Assembly: GCA_947494205.1 (NCBI GenBank)
Contig: CANLUH010000008.1
Coordinates: forward strand, 62,001 to 126,000
Length of the DNA: 64,000 bases
Source: an uncultured Flavobacteriaceae bacterium
GTDB taxonomy: Bacteria > Bacteroidota > Bacteroidia > Flavobacteriales > Flavobacteriaceae
Reading direction: 5' to 3'
Shown in pieces: positions 17,904 through 25,241 of the stretch. The notes under the pieces were generated by a model. That model was given only the letters and a program-made list of their open reading frames with translations. It searched no databases and had not been told where the DNA came from. The translations under genes were made by a program, and so were the position numbers. The stretch's first letter is position 1, and every line of letters begins with the position of its first letter.

Positions 17904-18659
17904 TTATACCCCTTTTAAATCACTAATTTTTTCTGAAACGGTACCACGTTCTCCTAAACGCACAATTCCTAAAATAATACCTACAATTTTTCCAGGGTTA
18001 GTAATAACTTTTCCTTTTTTAGCTACTTTAACATCTCTTTCTGCTATACTCGCATTTATTTTATCTTCTGGAGTATTAGATAATTCTACGGCAAATTTCC
18101 AAGCGCCATCTCTTGCCAATTCCATACTAAAGTCTACAAGAAAGTTATCTACACCACGTGTCCATTTTAATATCTTTTTTAGTGTAGGCCAAATCTTAGC
18201 TAAATCATTTTCTACTTCCATTACTAAATCTGAAAGAATTGTATTTATAGTATCGAAATCGTTTTTTAAATCTTCTATATTCTCACCTTTAGAAACCTCA
18301 GCAGCTGCAATACCCAGATCTAGATTTATATGAGCATTCATACCTATTAATAAATGTTGTAACACTATAGGCCAATAGTTTGTCGATAGATTGAAAGCTT
18401 CTTGCCATGATTGCGTTATCGGTTCTTGTTTTTGATATGCATAGTAAGCATCCAAATAACGGCTGGCAAAAATAACGTCTAATCGTTCCATCCTTGGACC
18501 ATTATCGAAACGATTATTTGCGATACCTTCTTTTACTTTAATAGTTACTTTTCTGTATAATGCAGCAAAATAACCTAGTGGGTTATTATCGTCTTGAGAT
18601 TTTAAGATAATTGCATCTAAATGAGTGATGACTTGATCTATAGTATGAATAGGTTCCAA
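17904..18659 (-). CDS. DUF5995 family protein
   Basis: Soluble, mostly helical protein of 251 residues. MEPIHTIDQVITHLDAII, the central NGPRMERLDVIFASRYLDA and LLIGMNAHINLDLGIAAAEV match what I recall of DUF5995, which has no known function. Histidines and acids in MNAHINLDLG may be functional. The only in-frame start I find is TTG 18659, because a stop lies four codons upstream. It is last in a minus-strand run with the lipoprotein gene 56 bp upstream. Confidence 0.78.
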   Translation of the reverse strand: MEPIHTIDQVITHLDAIILKSQDDNNPLGYFAALYRKVTIKVKEGIANNRFDNGPRMERLDVIFASRYLDAYYAYQKQEPITQSWQEAFNLSTNYWPIVLQHLLIGMNAHINLDLGIAAAEVSKGENIEDLKNDFDTINTILSDLVMEVENDLAKIWPTLKKILKWTRGVDNFLVDFSMELARDGAWKFAVELSNTPEDKINASIAERDVKVAKKGKVITNPGKIVGIILGIVRLGERGTVSEKISDLKGV

Positions 18660-18715
18660 TAGCGAGGGTTTTTAGATTAATAACGTACGTACAAATTACG
18701 AAAAAGAATTATTAT

Positions 18716-19594
18716 TTATTCCACAATTTTTATTTCGTGCAGACTGTCTATTATTGCTTTCTCATTTTCATTAAGCTTAAAATATGTTGTATTAAATTTT
18801 TCTTTGGCAGATTGATCTTTTAAAAAATTATAAGCACTAGTAATTTCATTTTTAACAGCTATGTAAATTTTGTAACTCGTTTCACTATCTACCTTTGTTT
18901 TAATCATAGGGTTATCATTGTTTTTTACATATTTTATAATCAATCTTTTAATGTTTTTTAACTCAGTTTTCTTATCATCTACAAAAAGTTCATTTTTATT
19001 ATTAATACTTATTTTTAATGCATTGCTTAAATCTAATTCAGGCTTCTTTATTACAACCGATTCATTCTTTAAAAGCTTAAATGCATCAAAAATTAAAAAT
19101 GCATTTAACTTGTAATAGTTAAGTTCAAAATCGTCTTCATTTAGTAATTCTAATACTTCATTTGCAACGGAAGAGATATCTACGTTTCCATTTGTTCCCA
19201 TTAAAGCAGTAATAGCACCTAATTTATTTCCTTTCTCTAAGCTAGAAATATTGATATTCAGCATACTTTTTCTACATTCAATAAACAGAGATTCTTTGCT
19301 TTCTCTATTTAATTCTAGTCTACTTGTTCCTGCCGCAAATGTTTCCGAAATATTAAAAGTATTTTCTATACTTATTTTTTTAAATGCTTTTATGTAACTG
19401 TCACCTGTTGCGTCTTTTAATATTCCTGTTGTTATTAAATATTGTTCATGGTCTAACATGGCTTGCTTAAATAAAGCACCCTCATCCATATAGTTAGAAT
19501 ATATACAATCCATGAGTTTAACTTCAATTCTATCTTTAGAAGTATTACACGATACAATTGAAAATATTAATATGATATATAATAGCTTTTTCAT
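18716..19594 (-). CDS. hypothetical lipoprotein
   Basis: Protein of 292 residues with a lipoprotein signal: hydrophobic residues 4-14 followed by IVSC with Cys16 as the lipidated residue. The mature part is helical and rich in Asn, Lys and Glu, with no recognised domain. It probably sits in the outer or inner membrane facing the periplasm. It starts 6 bp after the 49-residue membrane protein gene, so co-translation is likely. Confidence 0.7.
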   Translation of the reverse strand: MKKLLYIILIFSIVSCNTSKDRIEVKLMDCIYSNYMDEGALFKQAMLDHEQYLITTGILKDATGDSYIKAFKKISIENTFNISETFAAGTSRLELNRESKESLFIECRKSMLNINISSLEKGNKLGAITALMGTNGNVDISSVANEVLELLNEDDFELNYYKLNAFLIFDAFKLLKNESVVIKKPELDLSNALKISINNKNELFVDDKKTELKNIKRLIIKYVKNNDNPMIKTKVDSETSYKIYIAVKNEITSAYNFLKDQSAKEKFNTTYFKLNENEKAIIDSLHEIKIVE

Positions 19595-19600
19595 TTTTAT

Positions 19601-19750
19601 TTATTGTGATTGATTCTGAAAATTTGAATACTCTTTCTCTCGATATTCTTTTTTAGCCTTTTTCTGTTTATAATACCCAACAAAAATTAACGATAAAGGG
19701 AAGAATAGTATTATTAAAATCCATTTAAGACAGGTTGTTATAATGTTCAT
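19601..19750 (-). CDS. small single-pass membrane protein, 49 residues
   Basis: Short gene found by reading the minus strand between two larger ones. It starts with ATG 19750, inside the end of the cysteine-rich gene (26 bp overlap), and stops 6 bp before the lipoprotein start. Residues 10-27 form one hydrophobic segment, followed by a strongly basic stretch KQKKAKKEYREKEY and a polar Gln/Ser tail. The orientation should leave the tail in the cytoplasm. The exact fit between neighbours and the membrane-plus-basic composition argue for a real gene. No family recognised. Confidence 0.62.
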   Translation of the reverse strand: MNIITTCLKWILIILFFPLSLIFVGYYKQKKAKKEYREKEYSNFQNQSQ

Positions 19751-20297
19751 TTAGTTTATTTGAAAGTGTTTTAATCGCATCGCTTGCTTCTTTTATTGTG
19801 TCTATAGCATTTAATGCTCTGTAGAGTTTTATTGCTTTTACTGTTTTCTTATCTATTAATAACGCTATTAACTCTTTGGTTACAATCATAGCCTTATCTA
19901 TTCTTAACCCCGCTATTGGATAATCTGGTTTCCAATCTCCCCAGTCTAAACTTCTTGGAAAATCTCCCCAAACGTTCTTGTCGCTTATACAAATGTATCC
20001 TCTAGAATTTGATTTTAAAAGGAACTGACACTCTAAACATTTTTTTGGTACATAGATTGGGCTTCCATTTTTTATCTCTATTTCTACAGGGTGTGTTAGT
20101 CCTTCAATTTTACACGCTCCATGGTCTAAAGTCAAATAATCTTCCATTAACTCTATTCCTCTTAAACACTCACCTTCAAATAAATTTGAACATAATGAAC
20201 ATTTTTTAGGAACGGCTCCTTGAAACATCAAATGCTCAAATTCAACAGGTTCGAAATCACCTTCTATTTTACATTTTGGAAATGACTTTCTATACAT
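19725..20297 (-). CDS. hypothetical protein with duplicated four-cysteine module
   Basis: Soluble protein of 190 residues. Two internal repeats are visible. Each starts CKIEG, continues through PVE-x-E, and reaches VPKKCxxC plus a further cysteine. The cysteines are C9, C33, C36, C44 and C62, C87, C90, C103, giving C-x23-C-x2-C-x7-C and C-x24-C-x2-C-x12-C. Each module could hold a zinc ion or an iron-sulfur cluster. The C-terminal half is helical and lacks cysteine. It lies 6 bp after the serine hydrolase gene. I do not recognise the family. Confidence 0.72.
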   Translation of the reverse strand: MYRKSFPKCKIEGDFEPVEFEHLMFQGAVPKKCSLCSNLFEGECLRGIELMEDYLTLDHGACKIEGLTHPVEIEIKNGSPIYVPKKCLECQFLLKSNSRGYICISDKNVWGDFPRSLDWGDWKPDYPIAGLRIDKAMIVTKELIALLIDKKTVKAIKLYRALNAIDTIKEASDAIKTLSNKLNEHYNNLS

Positions 20298-20303
20298 TAT
20301 TGC

Positions 20304-21557
20304 TTAATCTATTATTGCCGAATTTACATAATCCTGAAACAATTGTCTTAAGCCCAATTGTCTGTACGGTGATAATTGAATCATTAAAACATAGGCTAAA
20401 TTGTGTTCGGTATCTATTTTAAAATACGTTCCTACTGCTCCACCCCAGCCAAATACTTTTTGTAATGGTTCTCTATATTCTCCTTTTATAGCAAAACCTA
20501 GACCAAAACTAGATTCCCCTGGTGGTAATCTAAAACGGTCTTGGTATTGTTTTAGTTCCTGTAAATGATCTTTAAATAATAGCGCTATGGTTTCTTCTTT
20601 TAAAATACGTTTGTCTTTGTACTTTCCTTTATTTAATAGCATTTGGCAAAACTTTAAATAATCTACAGTAGTAGATACCAAACCGCCACCGCCATTAAAT
20701 AATGTAACATCTTGTACGTACCTATTATCTTCTACTGTTTCAGAAACGGTTAATGCTTCATCTGTCCATCGATACCCTACAGTAAATCGATTAATCTTCT
20801 CTTTTGGTAATTGAAAATGTGTATCGTTCATTTCTAAAGGTTTCAGAATACAATCTTTTAAATAAATGTCTAACGATTTACCAGATAATACTTCAACTAA
20901 ATAACCACATATATTTGTTGAGACTCCATAATGCCAATCGGTTCCAGGTTCGAAAGTTAAAGGGAGTTTACTTAATATTTCAGCAAAATCTTTATTATTG
21001 GTTGCTTCCCATAAGCCTGAGTTTCTATACAATTCGTTTAATTCTTGATTCTCTCCGCGTCCATAACCAAAACCAGAAGTGTGCCTTAATATATCTATGA
21101 CGCGTATGGTTCGTTTTGCTAGTTTCTTTTCGCCGTCTGTATACGCGTACATGGTTTTAAACATGGGTAGGTATTTGTAAAGAGGATCGTTCAATTTAAA
21201 TTTACCGTCTTCGTATAACTGCATTAATGCTACAGAAACTATTGGTTTAGTCATAGAGAACAATCTAAAAATACTTTCACTGTTTAATTCCTGTTCTGTT
21301 TCTATATTGGCATAACCATAGGTATTAAAATGTATTAATTTATTGTCTTTAATAATTGCTGTTTGTATGCCTGCAATTTCTTTATTGTCTACTAGTTTAT
21401 GGAAATAGGTGTCCATTACCTCTAGACTATCACTAGATAAACCTACTAATTCTGGTTTTGTAATGTTTAACGGGGCTATCTGTGCAGATAGTACACTCGA
21501 TACTATTAAAAACAATGTTATACTAAATAGTAATGGATTTAAATTGTAGTGTTTCAT
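20304..21557 (-). CDS. serine hydrolase, class C beta-lactamase / esterase family
   Basis: Secreted enzyme of 417 residues with an N-terminal signal peptide (about residues 1-25, ending VLSAQ). The penicillin-binding fold motifs are present: SxxK as FSMTKP near residue 95, YxS/YxN as HYGVSTN near 203, and the third-motif region as GWGGAVGT near 375. This family includes class C-like esterases and D-aminopeptidases; true cephalosporinase activity is doubtful. It follows the cyclase gene by 6 bp and precedes the cysteine-rich gene by 6 bp. Confidence 0.88.
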   Translation of the reverse strand: MKHYNLNPLLFSITLFLIVSSVLSAQIAPLNITKPELVGLSSDSLEVMDTYFHKLVDNKEIAGIQTAIIKDNKLIHFNTYGYANIETEQELNSESIFRLFSMTKPIVSVALMQLYEDGKFKLNDPLYKYLPMFKTMYAYTDGEKKLAKRTIRVIDILRHTSGFGYGRGENQELNELYRNSGLWEATNNKDFAEILSKLPLTFEPGTDWHYGVSTNICGYLVEVLSGKSLDIYLKDCILKPLEMNDTHFQLPKEKINRFTVGYRWTDEALTVSETVEDNRYVQDVTLFNGGGGLVSTTVDYLKFCQMLLNKGKYKDKRILKEETIALLFKDHLQELKQYQDRFRLPPGESSFGLGFAIKGEYREPLQKVFGWGGAVGTYFKIDTEHNLAYVLMIQLSPYRQLGLRQLFQDYVNSAIID

Positions 21558-21563
21558 AATCTT

Positions 21564-22259
21564 TTAGTTTTCAAAAATAGCCACTGCTCTAACTGGTGAT
21601 CCAGTGCCTCCTCTAATTTTTAAAGGTAATCCAATAAATCTAAAGCGTCCTCTACCAATTAAAAGATGTAGGTTTATCATATTCTCGTAATGTGTAAACC
21701 CTAATGCGCCACAGATATGATGTACTTTTTTATTAGAAATTCCTGGTACTCCAGGAGACATCGTTTCTACTCCAAAAGCTGCAATACCTTGTTCTCCTAA
21801 CCATTGGGCGGCTTCTACAGTAATACCGGGACCATTACTCCAATGTTCTGTTTCAAAATGCTTTCTGTAATGGTTTGTATATAATAATACGGTATCTCCT
21901 TTTTTTATAGTAAGGTTTGCCTCTTTACAAGCGTCTTGTATTTCTGTATGTGTTATTAACGCTTTTAAGCCTTTATGCGAAAAATCTAAACAAATACCTT
22001 CTGTATAAAACATAGATAAAGGCATCGTGTCTATAGAGTGCTCTTTGTAAGGTTTTGCCATATGGTTTAAAGCATCTACATGCGTTCCTGTATGTTCTCC
22101 TAATTCTAGTTTGTAGACACTTGGTGTTTGGGTTTTAGGGTTTAGTTCCCCATCCCATTCTTCATGTGTATTATGTACAGCCATTTTAACTTGTGGTAAG
22201 CTTTTATAAACTGGCATACCTTCGTATATTTCTTGACTTAAATCTATTATCTCTGTCAT
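21564..22259 (-). CDS. cyclase family metal-dependent hydrolase (kynurenine formamidase-like)
   Basis: Protein of 231 residues. The family metal-binding motif HxGTHxDxxxH appears as HTGTHVDALNH near residue 77. The N-terminal DLSQEIYEGMPVY and later segments fit the cyclase/KynB-like family, which hydrolyses amides or lactone rings. Substrate unknown. It begins the packed minus-strand run 22259-17904 and diverges from the AraC regulator. Confidence 0.87.
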   Translation of the reverse strand: MTEIIDLSQEIYEGMPVYKSLPQVKMAVHNTHEEWDGELNPKTQTPSVYKLELGEHTGTHVDALNHMAKPYKEHSIDTMPLSMFYTEGICLDFSHKGLKALITHTEIQDACKEANLTIKKGDTVLLYTNHYRKHFETEHWSNGPGITVEAAQWLGEQGIAAFGVETMSPGVPGISNKKVHHICGALGFTHYENMINLHLLIGRGRFRFIGLPLKIRGGTGSPVRAVAIFEN

Positions 22260-22350
22260 TCTTTTGTAATAAATTATTCAAACCTAAACATTTATTTTAA
22301 TAAAATAAAGAATTAGCAAGAATGGAAAAGTAAATGGTTTGATTTCTAAA

Positions 22351-22358
22351 TACATTTG
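22351..22358 (+). promoter_or_regulatory. candidate -7 element for the AraC-family gene
   Basis: TACATTTG fits TAnnTTTG and lies 18 bp before the ATG. No clear TTG at the expected spacing. Confidence 0.35.
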
Positions 22359-22376
22359 TAATCTAATTAAAAGAAA

Positions 22377-23237
22377 ATGACAGTATTGAAAAACAACAAA
22401 GTGTTTTATAATGAGAAACTAAATGTAATTGTAGAATATATTCATAATCATTTAGATAGTAAAATAGATATTAAAACACTGGCTGAGCTCTCTAATTTTT
22501 CACCATATCATTTTCATCGTATTAGTAAAGCCTTATTAGGAGAATCTATTGGAGCCTATATTTCTAGAACGCGTATAGAAACGGCTGCAAAAATGATTAG
22601 ATATACCAATTTAGATATTGAAACTATTGCTTATAATGTAGGTTTCGAAACCCCATCTTCTTTATCTAAAAAGTTTAAAAATCATTTTGGTATTTCTCCT
22701 ACTGAGTATCGTAAGGACAAATCTTACAACTTAAAATTAAATCAGAAAATGGACAAATCATTAAACATAAAAAAACCAAAAATTATTACTATTGAAGACA
22801 AGCAATGTCTGTATTACAGAATGCAAGGCGCTTACCAAACTTTAGATTACCAAGGTGCTTGGCCTAAACTTTGGGCAGAGGTTAAAGCTCAAAAACTATT
22901 TACTAAAGGAATTGAACATCTAGGTTTGCCCTACGATGATCCTAAAGTTACTGAAGAAGGTAAAACACGTTACGATGCTTGTTTGGTTATACACAAGGCT
23001 GCTAAACCTTCTGGAGAGATTGGCGTAAAAACATTAAAAGGTGGCAAATTTGCTGTTTTTCTATATCAAGGTAGCTACAGTTATTTTGCAGATGTATACG
23101 ATTACATGTTTAACGATTGGTTGTTAAATACAGACTACCAATTACGTGAAGCGCCTATTAGAGAAAAATACATTAGTAACCCTGAACGTACTGAGGAACA
23201 TAAGCTAAAAACGGAGTTTTATATCCCTATTAAGTAA
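22377..23237 (+). CDS. AraC-family regulator with GyrI-like effector domain
   Basis: Transcription regulator of 286 residues. Residues 15-110 form the paired helix-turn-helix, including ELSNFSPYHFHRISKALLGE and VGFETPSSLSKKFKNHFGIS. A linker leads to a C-terminal GyrI-like/BmrR-type ligand domain (about 130-286), with GKFAVFLYQGSY and DYMFNDWLLNTDY. Such proteins sense small, often toxic, ligands. It is divergent from the cyclase operon, so it may control it; that is inference. Confidence 0.9.
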   Translation: MTVLKNNKVFYNEKLNVIVEYIHNHLDSKIDIKTLAELSNFSPYHFHRISKALLGESIGAYISRTRIETAAKMIRYTNLDIETIAYNVGFETPSSLSKKFKNHFGISPTEYRKDKSYNLKLNQKMDKSLNIKKPKIITIEDKQCLYYRMQGAYQTLDYQGAWPKLWAEVKAQKLFTKGIEHLGLPYDDPKVTEEGKTRYDACLVIHKAAKPSGEIGVKTLKGGKFAVFLYQGSYSYFADVYDYMFNDWLLNTDYQLREAPIREKYISNPERTEEHKLKTEFYIPIK

Positions 23238-23245
23238 TGTTTATT

Positions 23246-23386
23246 AATAAAGAGGCTGTATAAAAAGTAACAAATTCATGTCTAACTGAGCGCAGTCGAA
23301 GTTTATTCTTTTGAAAAACAAAGCATTTCGACTGCTCTGAATGTGACATTTAACTTTAAAATTATTTTTTAGATAACCTCTTTATT
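23246..23386. repeat. long imperfect inverted repeat, REP/MITE-like
   Basis: Arms of about 55 bp. The left arm begins AATAAAGAGGCTGTA and ends GCGCAGTCGAAG. The right arm, read as its complement, begins AATAAAGAGGTTATC and ends GAGCAGTCGAAA. The inner part GCAGTCGAA / TTCGACTGC is the most conserved. It lies between two convergent genes, so it may also act as terminator. The GCGCAGTCGAAG core looks like an intergenic repeat I associate with Flavobacteriaceae genomes. Confidence 0.7.
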
Positions 23387-23391
23387 TTCTT

Positions 23392-23958
23392 TTATTCTTT
23401 TATAAACGGAATTAATTTAGGGTAATACTTTATAGTATTAGATTTATGTGTTCGTATTGCTAATATTACTGGCAAAATGATATTCAATAAATATATAGTT
23501 ACAAACAATATAATGAGCCAGTTATATCCTGAAATATGATTAAGTTTAATAAATACATAACCTAATAAAACAATATAAGTAAGAATTGTAGATAATATTT
23601 GAAAGTTTAATACATTAGCACCTAATGTTTTTAATCCTGATATTTTTTCTTTTTTATTAAACCACATTATTAAAGGCATAATTATATTTCCCAATGGCAT
23701 TAAAAAAGAAGCTAATGCAGAGAGATGAAATAATACAAGATAGCTTTTATCTTCTACTTTTCCATAATCGAAAATGTCTTCTGTAGTTACACCTAAAGCA
23801 CTACATATTAAATTAAGTGTTCCTCCTCTAGGTTCACTTTCATTATTTTCTATGCGTTGAATGGTTCTTAAATTTACCTTTGCTGTTTCTGCTAATTCTT
23901 CTTGAGAAAGCCCTTTTCTTTTTCTTATCTCTTTAATTTTTGTTCCAATGTTGTTCAT
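23392..23958 (-). CDS. XRE-family regulator with membrane domain
   Basis: Protein of 188 residues from the chosen ATG at 23958; a start ten codons upstream is less plausible because MNNIGTKIKEIRK is the usual family beginning. Residues 5-60 form an XRE helix-turn-helix (KGLSQEELAETAKVNLRTIQ). Residues 75-185 hold about three to four hydrophobic segments resembling DUF4870. DNA-binding heads tied to such membrane domains may sense membrane state. Ligand and targets unknown. Confidence 0.83.
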   Translation of the reverse strand: MNNIGTKIKEIRKRKGLSQEELAETAKVNLRTIQRIENNESEPRGGTLNLICSALGVTTEDIFDYGKVEDKSYLVLFHLSALASFLMPLGNIIMPLIMWFNKKEKISGLKTLGANVLNFQILSTILTYIVLLGYVFIKLNHISGYNWLIILFVTIYLLNIILPVILAIRTHKSNTIKYYPKLIPFIKE

Positions 23959-24108
23959 AATATAAATGTATTTAAAAGTTTGAAACAAAACTAAATTCTA
24001 AACCTACTTTTTGATAACGGTTTTACTACGACATTTATATGACATTTGTGTCTTTACCATTAAATACAAGGTTTTTGAAACTTTATTAGTAATACCTTTT
24101 TTAAATTT

Positions 24109-24143
24109 AAAAGCCCTAACATTCATTAAATGTTAGAGCTTTT
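24109..24143 (-). terminator. rho-independent terminator of the nitronate monooxygenase gene
   Basis: Fifteen-bp stem with one mismatch (AAAAGCYCTAACATT) and a 5-nt loop. It lies 22 bp beyond the stop, followed by a T-rich run on the minus strand. Confidence 0.8.
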
Positions 24144-24165
24144 ACAAATATTTTTTATATAAATT

Positions 24166-25113
24166 CTAATTCACCAACTTAGCAACTATATCCTTAACTG
24201 GTAAAATGGCTTTAGTATGTTCTATACTTGGGCCAGCAACCCAAACGGTTTTATAGGTGGCTTTTTTAGCTGCTTTTTCTGTGGCTTTCATACCTATAGA
24301 AAAACGAATCATTTTTACCCACTTTTTTAATTTTCTATTTTTATTTAATAGGTTCTCTATCCAAGTTTGTTTGGTTCCTATTTTTTGTACATAAGGTGTA
24401 TTAATAACTGTACATGGTGTACCAGAGATACGCTCTGTCATAATAATATCTTTGGCTCCGTAATCTACACAAGCTTGTTTGTATTCTTCTGTTACTCCTG
24501 CTTCTATAGATGCTATAAACGGACTCCCTACAGATACGCCTTCTGCGCCATAACTTAACATTTTGTCTATATCTGCTCTACAACCAACTCCTCCAGCAGA
24601 TATTACAGGAATTTTTAGGCTTGTACTTAATAAGTTTGTTAATTCTTCTGGTGTTAAATTTCCTCTATGCCCACCTGCTTCGTTATTTACAGCAATAGCT
24701 GCATCTGCTCCTAATTGTTCTACTTTTTGGGCAAAACGTAAATCTGTAACATCACAAAATACTTTAATACCTGCTTTATGTGCTTGATTAATGGTTTCTT
24801 CTGGGCTTCCTAAAGAAGTGATAATGAAATCGCAACCTTCTTCACACAACACGCGTAACTGGTCTTTATATTTTATATTCGATTTATTAACTATTAAATT
24901 AAATCCGAACGAACCACCTTCAACCTTATTTGCTTTTAGTTCTTTTATGGCCGCTCTTAATTCTTCTAAAGTTCTGTAATTTAAGGCAGGTATACATCCT
25001 GCTATACCACCTTTCATAGCTTCTGTTACCATGGCAACATTAGAAACCAAAAACATTGGTGCTTGTATAATTGGGTATTTTATATTTAGAAGTTCGGTTA
25101 ATTTAGTATTCAT
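24166..25113 (-). CDS. nitronate monooxygenase
   Basis: FMN-dependent TIM-barrel enzyme of 315 residues that oxidises alkyl nitronates such as propionate 3-nitronate. Family segments are IIQAPMFLVSN near the start, VNNEAGGHRG with the catalytic histidine region, PVISAGGVGCRADIDKML and GAEGVSVGSPFIAS for the phosphate site. Length is standard. The promoter region carries a long palindrome overlapping a well-spaced -33/-7 pair, so it is probably repressed by a DNA-binding protein. Enoyl-ACP reductase II is a related alternative, less likely. Confidence 0.87.
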   Translation of the reverse strand: MNTKLTELLNIKYPIIQAPMFLVSNVAMVTEAMKGGIAGCIPALNYRTLEELRAAIKELKANKVEGGSFGFNLIVNKSNIKYKDQLRVLCEEGCDFIITSLGSPEETINQAHKAGIKVFCDVTDLRFAQKVEQLGADAAIAVNNEAGGHRGNLTPEELTNLLSTSLKIPVISAGGVGCRADIDKMLSYGAEGVSVGSPFIASIEAGVTEEYKQACVDYGAKDIIMTERISGTPCTVINTPYVQKIGTKQTWIENLLNKNRKLKKWVKMIRFSIGMKATEKAAKKATYKTVWVAGPSIEHTKAILPVKDIVAKLVN

Positions 25114-25135
25114 AGTTTTCTTGACGTTTGTATTA

Positions 25136-25163
25136 CAAATATAATCATAATTTTATTATGCAA
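25136..25163 (-). promoter_or_regulatory. Bacteroidota-type promoter of the nitronate monooxygenase gene
   Basis: TATATTTG (25136-25143) fits TAnnTTTG, and TTG (25161-25163) lies 17 nt upstream, a good -33 spacing. The ATG is 23 bp downstream. Confidence 0.6.
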
Positions 25164-25179
25164 GCATAATAAAATTATG
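25146..25179. promoter_or_regulatory. perfect 15-bp inverted repeat, probable operator
   Basis: CATAATTTTATTATG, 4-nt spacer CAAG, then its exact complement. It covers the -33 element and spacer of the promoter for the nitronate monooxygenase gene. Position fits repression by a dimeric regulator such as a MarR- or TetR-type protein. The regulator is not obvious in the window. Confidence 0.6.
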
Positions 25180-25186
25180 TCCCACA

Positions 25187-25220
25187 AAAAAACGCAATCA
25201 AATTAATGATTGCGTTTTTT
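25187..25220. terminator. rho-independent terminator downstream of dnaK
   Basis: Fourteen-bp stem (AAAAAACGCAATCA) with a 6-nt loop, 21 bp past the dnaK stop on the minus strand and followed by a T-tract. Confidence 0.85.
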
Positions 25221-25241
25221 ATAAGAAAACACTTATTTATT

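Noticed and set aside
20304-21557. Antibiotic-resistance beta-lactamase
   Set aside because: SxxK and YxS motifs define the fold, but the third motif and length fit the broad serine hydrolase/esterase group; resistance cannot be claimed.
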